Of a stretch of 64,000 nucleotides of DNA, positions 57,244 to 64,000 are shown one piece after another. The position numbers were made by a program, and so were the translations under genes. Each line of letters opens with the position of its first letter. The first letter of the stretch is position 1. The DNA comes from Hirsutella rhossiliensis. Its lineage: Eukaryota; Ascomycota; Sordariomycetes; Hypocreales; Ophiocordycipitaceae. Below the pieces are notes generated by a model. That model saw nothing but the letters and a program-made list of their open reading frames with translations, was not told the DNA's origin and did not search any database. The stretch is from the NCBI RefSeq assembly GCF_020360975.1, contig NW_025408667.1, positions 6,882,001 through 6,946,000 of the forward strand, given 5' to 3'.

Positions 57244-59075
57244 TCACGGGCCGCCCATCTCGGACCGTCCCGTCGCCGTGCTGCCGACGCTGTCATGTCT
57301 CGACGACGGGGGCGCCGAGGCCTCGCCGGCGCCTTCCTTGGCGCTGCGCTCGAGGAAGCTGGCCCACAGCTCTGCGAGCGACTCCTTGTCCTTGGCCGAC
57401 GTGGGCTCGGAGAAGACGTCGGCGTTGAGCGACGGCGAGCTCGGGGTGCGGTGAAAGGGCGAGAGCGGGAGGCGCAGGCTGCCGCTCGAGGCGCCGGGCC
57501 GCGCGAGCCCGGCCAGCTCCCGCTGCTCGTCGGTCCAGTTGAGGTAGCCGGCCATGACCTGAAGGACCTGGAACCGCTTGGCGTCGCCCCGGTCCAGCGT
57601 CAGGAAGTGCAGCAGATGGTTCGTGACGACTTGTCTATGTGTGTGTGTGGCCTGGTCAGCATGGGGTCTTGCCCTTGTGAGCCTGCGCGCGAGTAGCGGG
57701 TAGCTCGCCTACCTGTCAACGTTGTCTTCCGGCTTCGTCTTTTTGAGGTAGCGCAGTGCCTTGGTCAGGTGGTCGTTGAGCACAATGGCCTCGTGCCTGA
57801 GCTTGCCAATCAGCAGGTTCTTCTCCTTGACCTCCTTTTCAAACGGCGCCGTGCGCTCCAGTTCCCTGGCCAGCTCCTCCTTGGCCTCGTTTGCCTCGGC
57901 ACTGCGCTCCTCGGCGTCTTGCACCCGCTGCTTCTGGTCCCGCAGCTGCCTCTCCGTCGTCTCGACCATCTCCCGCAGCTCCCGCTTGCGGGCCTCTTGA
58001 ATCTCGCGCAGGGCGTTTTGCAGGTTTTCGGCGAGCGTCGTCCGGCTGTCGCGCTCCGCGGCTGCGCCCTCGTAGCCCTGCTTCAACGTCGACACTTGCT
58101 CCTCGAGCTCGGCGACCTTGTCCAGTAGGCTCTCCTTGACGGAGCGCTCCTCCATGGCGAGGACCTCCCACTCGCCCATGGCGTTGGATGTCGTCTCCAT
58201 CTCCTCCTTGAGGTTGTAGACGGTCCTCGTCAGCTCTTCCTTTTCCTTGAGCCAGTTATGCGCCGACAGATTGTTGCGGCTGCGCAGCGTATTTAGCTCT
58301 CGCGTCGCATCTTGCAGGTCTTCCTTGAGCTTCTCCACGTCCTCGCCCGACGACTGTGCCGAGCCCTGCAGTTCCTCGTTCTGTGCTTCCAGCTCCTCTA
58401 TGCGCTCCCGCGCCTCTTCCAGCTCTGCCTTGTCGCGTTTCAGCCTGTCGCTCAAGGACTCTTTGATCTTTTCGACCCGGCCCAGTATATTTTGGTACTG
58501 CTCTTCGGCGTGTTCCCGGGCATTGTTGCTCTCCTCGAGATCGGCCCTTAGCTGTGAGACCTCTTGTTGGTGCGTCTCTTGGATGCTTTCGAGCTGCTTT
58601 CGGAGCTGCTCGACCTCGGCCCGCAGGGCCTCGCGCTCCTTGCCCATGGCATCCAGCTTGGCCGTCGGGTCTGACTCGTCTGTTGATTCGGCCGCGGGGT
58701 GAGGCGCCGCGTGGCTGTCGTTGGACGGGTCCGGCTCTACCGCATGGCCGTTACCCGGGCTTTGGAAGGATTTGGCGTCGACGGATGCGTCCTGCGAGAG
58801 ATGCAGTCAGCGACAGTGCAGGGCGGCGTCGTGCATCGGAGCACTCACAGCCTCGGTGGGCGGCTCGGAGTCGTCTGCCTCTTCGCCGTGACGGTGCGCT
58901 TCGCCGTTGCCCGCCGGCTCGGGTTCCTTGCTCTTGCTGGCAGACTTCTTTTTCTTGTTGACCTTCTTCTTGGCTGCTGCAAGTCCAGCGGCATCAGAAC
59001 ACGGCATTCCGCTCCAATTGGAGCAAGGAACCACCTACCAGGATGCGGTGCCTTGGTTGCGGGCGCCGAGGACAT
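57244..59075 (-). CDS. RUD3: Golgin Rud3-like (GRAB-domain coiled-coil protein), 544 aa
   Basis: Four exons on the minus strand: 59039-59075, 58849-58976, 57713-58791 and 57244-57634. The N-terminus is Lys-rich (KKKVNKKKKSASKSK) and then acidic. Residues about 105-385 are one long coiled coil. The C-terminal GRAB domain begins LLIGKLRHEAIVLNDHLTKAL, runs across the last intron (NVDR joins QVVTNHLLHFLTL) and ends VLQVMAGYLNW. GRAB is the Arf1-binding module of Rud3/GMAP-210, which places the protein at the cis-Golgi as a tether. A plain GRIP golgin (Imh1) is the alternative, but the KLRHEAIVLN/DR-x-VTN pattern favours Rud3. The second exon starts at a tandem CAGCAG acceptor. It converges on the membrane-protein gene with 299 bp between stops. 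Confidence 0.9.
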
Positions 59076-59965
59076 GATGGGTCCAGCGAGGCTGCAGCGG
59101 GAGCCCGTCACGCTTCCTGCCGTGGCGCCAAGCTGGCGATGTCGAAGCCTCTGGCCCTCGGTGCTCTGATCTGGGCTTGTCCAGATGGTGAGGCAGGGCG
59201 GGAGTTACAGGACAAAGGTCAAATCTGGTCTGTCGAAGTCCAGTGGAACGTGGAGCCTCCTTGGCGAGTACATCTACAGTGTCTCAGCGCCGCGGCAGCA
59301 CCAGCCTTGGCGCGAGTAGACAGAAAGTACCGAATACTCCTTGTTCGGCAGCTGGGCGGCCACAAATGTCTTGATCGTACATGTTCGGCATACAATCAGC
59401 AATGACCGAATTACACGTCGTACTTCCCAATCCTTGTAGTTCTGGCCCTGTATCGAAAGTTCGTCTTGTTACATTTTAATGAGTGTTGCAGACCAATCAC
59501 CAACCGCCTCAGTAGGTATCCGTAGTCCTGACGAGGGCCTCCACGATACATGGATGTAATCCGTACCTCGTACCGGCCCCGGCAGGAACTTCGTATCCGG
59601 CTTGTGCCTGGTGTGCATCTGCCGTGGCTGTGGATTAGTCAGGCCGATGGAATCTGCACGATATATTCGCCGCAAGCCTTGCCTCAAACTCAAATTTTCT
59701 CCTTTTTTCAACATCTTCGCACTCGTAACCGATGAACAAGATCACGTCCCCCGTGGCTTCTTCACAGCACTGCGCGAAGTAGATCATGTCGCCTTTTATA
59801 ATCCCAATGCTTGCTCCACCATGTGTGCTCCATGAGTGCTTTGGGTTCGCTTATGTGCGCACATCACTAGCATCGCGCAAATCCTTTCTTGCCAGTTCTT
59901 AGTCGGTCGTTCACGACCATTAGATAAGCGTCAAAATAACACCAACAATTGTATTATGAACTCTA
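59076..59965. other. RUD3 promoter and NOP15 3' region
   Basis: 890 bp between two minus-strand genes with no supported gene. Frames at 58699-59405 and 59550-59835 are opposite-strand chance frames. Confidence 0.55.
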
Positions 59966-61317
59966 TTACGCCTTTGCTTTCCGTGCTTTCCCAGGCTTGG
60001 TTCCCTTCTTGTGCGCCTGGGTCTTGGGCGCATGTGAAGTCTTCGCCTCTGCCTCCGGTGCCTCCTCTTCCACGTCCTGCGCCGGAGCGCCCTTCGCCTC
60101 GTCGCCGTCGCCGTCGCCGTCGCCCGCGGGTGCGGCCTTCGTCTCCGCGTCCTCGGCTGGCACGGCGGCGGGCACGTCCTTCAAGTCTGGGGCCTCAAAC
60201 TCGTAGCCGATGGCCTTGAGCTTGTCAGCCCTCTGAGCTCGGTTGGCACGCTCCTTTTCGACTTTTGCCTCCCATGCAGAGTGGGTCCTCGGCTTTACCA
60301 GCTTCTGGCCGGCCATCTTGTTCCACGGCACCTTCTTGAACCTCCGGTTGGCGCCCTTGAACAGCTCCTCGTGAACCTGGCTCTTGGGAACCATCTTGAC
60401 CTTGAGAATGTGCCCAAAAAGCAAGTAGTTGTCCATGGTCTTGGTGACGATCTCGGCGGTGCTTTCGTTCTGGAACTCGACAAAGGCAAAGTGTTTGCTG
60501 GCGCCCGTCTTTCTGTTTCGTGAGAGGCGCACCCGGCTGACGGGGCCAAACTGTGACAGGTATTGCCTCATTTCGTGTTCGTAGAAACCGTGGGGAATGC
60601 GGCCAATGTAGATGACGCCGCGCTCGCCCGTTGATGGCCTGGCTGCCTTCAAGACATCTTCGGAGATGGCCGGTATTTCTCCAACGTCTTGCCCAGGCTT
60701 GAACAGAGCAGTTTCGCTGGCGGCCTCTTCCTCGCCCGAGTCCAGCTCGTCAGCCAGGAGCAGTACTCCGTCATCCTCCTGCCCCTCCGAGTCTGGAGCG
60801 GTTTCGGCGGATACACCCTCGGCCCCTTTCTCTTCTGCCACAGCCGTCTTGGTGAGCTTCTTCGTCTTGTCTGCCTTGAATAGCTTCCCCTCCTTGTCTG
60901 CCTTGGATGGCTTCCCCTCCTTGTCTGCCTTGGAAGGCTTCTCCGCCTTGTCTGCATTGGCGGGCTTCTCTGCCTTGGGCGGCGTCTCTGCCTTGTCTAC
61001 CTTGTCTGCCTTGGATAGCTTGTCCGCTGCCTTGCCCCGAGTCGAGGTCGGCTTCGTCGCCTTTTGCTTTTTCGAAGACATGGGCGAAGCATCGTCGGCA
61101 GCTGTACATGACACATGTTAGCAACTTGCAATCAGAATGACACCACGCCAGGAAAATCTTGCCTTTTCGCTTCACCTTGGACGCCTTTTCCGGGGCCTTG
61201 GTCGTTGGCCCCTGGCTCTTCTGTGAGCCAGAGGCGACTATGAGATAGATATTAGCCATAGTCTGCGAAAACAAGAGGTGATTGCTTACCTTTTCTTTTC
61301 CTGAGTTCTGGAGCCAT
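59966..61317 (-). CDS. NOP15: Nucleolar RRM protein Nop15, 412 aa
   Basis: Three exons on the minus strand: 61290-61317, 61163-61237 and 59966-61101. The second intron (61102-61162) starts with GC instead of GT (GGCAAG) and ends ACAG; only this choice joins KVKRK to AADDASPMSSKK in frame. The N-terminal about 150 residues are a low-complexity Lys/Ala/Asp region with repeated SKADK/PSKADKEGK units. The RRM (about 190-265) has RNP2 VIYIGRIP and RNP1 KHFAFVEF, followed by MDNYLLFGHILKVKMVP and a basic stretch binding 27S pre-rRNA (NRRFKKVPWNKMAGQKL). Nop15 acts in 60S subunit assembly in the nucleolus. The yeast protein lacks the long N-terminal repeat region. It is divergent from the SMN gene. 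Confidence 0.93.
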
Positions 61318-61768
61318 TTTGTTGATGAGGGCGGACGTGGTGGTCCTGACCAAGGTCCAGACGCTGCGAGACGAAGAAAAATTTGGGATTCTGCCTTTCT
61401 CGCAGGCGGTGAAATCCATTATCAGCTTATCAGTGCCTCTGGGGTGGGGTCCGCAGCGCCGGCGGCAGCTTCCCTAATAGCCCGCCTACCTAATTCAATT
61501 CCGGGGAGTAGAATGATGGATCACGCTGTCTAGGACTTGTTGCAAGGCATCGTCTGCCATCATTTCATCTCGCACATCTGGCGGCAGCCGACGGCTGAAG
61601 AACAAGCCTGCCGCTTCGCGAGGACCACGCCTCACTTCCTCTCTTCTACGGTGGGCGGTAAGCTTCTTGGCCCAAGCAGGTCGGACGGAGCGCCAAGCAG
61701 CTCAAAGTCAAGGCGAACTCTTCCCCGTGGATTTTTAAACATTCGCGCCCTCTCAACAGTATTCCAAA
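61318..61768. promoter_or_regulatory. Shared divergent promoter of NOP15 and SMN
   Basis: The 451-bp gap drives NOP15 leftward and SMN rightward. Neither a TATA box nor a known biogenesis element was clear. Confidence 0.45.
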
Positions 61769-62541
61769 ATGGCGCAAAGACAAGGCCATCTGGACGAGAA
61801 GGCGGTATGGGACGACTCGGCCCTGGTAGACTCCTGGAACGAAGCTTTGAAAGAGTACAAGGTACCACAGATTCACCTTGGATGATCGATTCAAACCCGT
61901 CACGCATCTTAGCAGTTGCTAATTTTGAACCAGAAATACCATAGCATACAGGCAAAGGGGGGGAGCATCGAGGACCTCGAGGACGAGAATCCGACAACGT
62001 GAGCCCACCCCACGGTGCCCTGGTAAAGACCCGCTAAGCATTGGCAAATGTGTATAGGGCTGCATCCTTGGCAGGAGGACAAGATGGCTGGGCTAACGGT
62101 GAGGCAAATGTCTCGGGCATCAGACTTGAGGCGGCCACAGGAGAAAGGGACCTCATGTCTGCTGGGCATGAACATATGCACAATGTGAGCCGCAAAACGG
62201 GGGCCAGTCAATCATGGGCGATCGCGTTCTCGCATCCACCATGTTGGCGGGAAAATCTCTAATCGACGACAGGCTTCATCGACCGGAGCAGGCGATCTGC
62301 CACCTGATGCAGACAATGCGGCTGGACAAGCCTCGGCGAAATTCCAAGTCCCGGCAGCGTTTCCACCTCAAGCTATTTTGGGATCAGGTGAGTAATTTGC
62401 ATGTGCGATAGTCGAAGTTGCTCATGATTGCGACTGACACGTTGGCCAGTACAAGACGAAAACCTCAAGAGGCTTCTCATTGCGTGGTATTATGCAGGAT
62501 ACTACACGGGACTCATCGAAGGGAATCAGCAAGCACAGTAG
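61769..62541 (+). CDS. SMN1: Survival motor neuron-like protein Smn1, 163 aa
   Basis: Five small exons found by hand-splicing: 61769-61861, 61934-61998, 62058-62184, 62273-62387 and 62450-62541; each intron has GT-AG ends and the frame closes exactly at 164 codons. The N-terminal helix VWDDSALVDSWNEALKEY is the Gemin2-binding segment and is followed by KYHSIQAKGGS. The middle is low-complexity and lacks a Tudor domain, as in fission-yeast Smn1. The C-terminal YG box is perfect: LLIAWYYAGYYTGL, the oligomerisation helix. SMN assembles Sm rings on spliceosomal snRNAs. The gene is absent from budding yeast but present in many filamentous fungi. No single exon is long enough to attract attention alone, so this gene is easily missed. 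Confidence 0.92.
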
Positions 62542-64000
62542 CCGCCGCGATAATCGGGCAGGGATTTGTGGCCAACACGACCAGCGCCCATGTCTGATTC
62601 CACTTTGTGCTGCAGTAATAATTTGCGACGCATCTTGTTCCGTCCGCTTGGTGGTGGAACGTTGTCGATGCCGCTCCCCAGGTCGCCCATGAATCGGGAC
62701 GAGTGGGAAGCCAAGCCGAACCAGATAAAGAAGGTTCGACATGCCATCATGACATGCAACCTCGAAACAACTCGCCAGGAATGGATTATGCCTACCGTGG
62801 TTAATGCACGGCAAAGCCGGCCAATGTTGGACCCGATTCGGGCAGTCCACTCGAAAACCGGGAAGAGTGATGTCGTTGCGTGAGCTGCGTCAGCCCCGGT
62901 GAGTTTGCTGCCGTGTCCAGAAGATGAGCCCATGTTGCCTCGTAACAACGTCAGGTGCTTACAACGGCTTGCAGTGTAGCCGCTGCTCATTCCTTTGCAC
63001 CGGCTCGGGCTCTGCCGAAGCGGAACATCAGGATGGACGTGGCACTGACACTTCCCGGCTCTTTCGCCGCTTCTCTTATTCTCTTGGCTGTGGCGTCCTC
63101 GCCAGCACCAGCTTTTCCTCCAAATTGGGACCAACTTCACATCGGCTTAACTGGCACGTAATGGCTGGCTTGACAAGCAGGAAGGAAGACGAGCCGAAAG
63201 GTTTTCTGGGAACGGTGGCTTGGCCTGAGGCCAAGCGGCGCGGACTGGGAGTTAGAGGTTCGTTTCATCGGCAGTTTGAGCCACCAAACTTGATTCACTC
63301 AGGACAATTCTCGGTCATGCACCCCACGACCCCATGATATGCCAGGGCCCCTTTTCAGGCCATCCAGGCATTGTTAATCGACGTCTGCCTAAGGCCGGCT
63401 AGACAAGTCGCCGTATCTTTGTCCAAGGCCCCAGATCAAGCCAGTGGGGGGATAGCGTAACGGTGGGGAGGCCGTTTCCACGAGGTCAAAGCGGATCCCT
63501 AGCTACGAACGCCTCCAACATGCGCCAGTCGGCCAGCACACGCGTAAGCCAGGCGTTCGGTCTCCGGCTAAGTGAACGTTGGCGATCGGGCAGCATGATA
63601 TTCAAAACCGCAAAATGGGCGTGCCTGGTTCAGCCCCCGGCGGATGACATCGAGATACGAATTTCCTCGAAATTCCGGCTCTTTTCTCTTCAAGGAAGCG
63701 ACGTGTTTATTTCGTCCAATTCGAGGGGCTCATGGTCCGGGACGAACGGCCGCAGGTCCAAACGGCACTTGAGACAAAGGTTGTCGCAGCAGCCTCTTCC
63801 GTGTGCCTCAAGAGGCAGCGGAGCTGGCGGAGAGTGGATGCCGGTGGACCGGATGCGCTCGGTGCCGGCAACTCCATGGCTGACTCTGGATAGCGAATCT
63901 CCTTGGGCTGCGTTGGATAGGGGTGCGCAAGGTTTTGCCGCACATGAGATGGCACGGAGGCACGGAGACATGTTGGATCGTCAGGCTGAATATAACCTCT
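62542..64000. other. Right-end intergenic region; possible gene edge
   Basis: No gene can be supported with confidence. A minus-strand frame (63690-63971, 93 aa) contains GRGCCDNLCLKC, a cluster of four Cys near its end, and might be the last exon of a gene that starts beyond the window. It has no other recognisable feature. The plus-strand frame 62924-63337 and the minus-strand frame 62526-63140 overlap each other, and the minus-strand one also runs into the last codons of SMN; both look like chance frames. Confidence 0.4.

Noticed and set aside
61537..61944. 135-codon plus-strand frame before and across SMN exon 1
   Set aside because: It is in a different frame from SMN exon 1 and has no features; the SMN frame carries the conserved helix.
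62526..63140. 204-codon minus-strand frame at the right end
   Set aside because: It runs antisense across the last codons of SMN, overlaps competing plus-strand frames and shows no domain, signal or compositional sign of coding.

Overview
This window reads as nuclear DNA of a filamentous ascomycete (Pezizomycotina, most likely Sordariomycetes; Hypocreales is my best guess, at low confidence). The evidence is short introns of about 50-180 bp with GT..CTRAC..AG signals, a dense set of typical ascomycete housekeeping genes, and a long AT-rich block mutated in the pattern of repeat-induced point mutation (RIP, CpA to TpA).

Region 1 (1 to about 18.4 kb) has no open frame worth annotating. It is a stack of RIP-destroyed retroelements, all with their decayed frames on the minus strand: two colinear copies of a Ty3/gypsy-type element (1-5605, cut by the window edge, and about 10545-14958, which stops inside reverse transcriptase), a non-LTR (LINE) element between them, and a further block (14959-18300) with a gag relic. 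CpA and TpG are nearly absent while CpG survives.

Region 2 (19.4-28.3 kb) is an accessory three-gene locus between the RIP block and conserved genes: an acyl-CoA-dehydrogenase-like flavoprotein (-), a stand-alone A-T-R NRPS-like enzyme (-) and an alpha-oxoamine synthase (+), the last two divergently transcribed. Amino-acid adenylation/carrier + ACAD-type oxidase + alpha-oxoamine synthase is the set of enzyme types used in bacterial prolyl/pyrrolyl-thioester pathways (prodiginine Pig/Red; the first two steps also in anatoxin). I propose it as a small, undescribed fungal alkaloid-type locus. Two enzymes carry active-site substitutions (Lys to Gln in the reductase; Glu to Gly in the ACAD) and the ACAD may be truncated, so the locus is either rewired or decaying. 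A shared 10-bp motif and a perfect 15-bp inverted repeat lie in its intergenic regions.

Region 3 (29.3-64 kb) is conserved core genome: PTH2, UTP7 and TSR1 (divergent pair), UreG, mitochondrial ribosomal protein uL24m/Mrpl40, RHO1, a 35-residue zinc-ribbon-like microprotein, an Avt2-type amino-acid transporter, a GPI-anchored aspartic protease, a PTAR1-like protein and GET1 (divergent), an unnamed multi-pass membrane protein, a Rud3-type GRAB-domain golgin, NOP15 and SMN (divergent). Three themes recur: ribosome biogenesis (UTP7, TSR1, NOP15), membrane insertion, Golgi and prenylated small-GTPase biology (GET1, RUD3, RHO1), and RNP assembly (SMN). SMN (five exons) and the microprotein were found only by hand-splicing. 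No tRNA, rRNA or CRISPR was seen.
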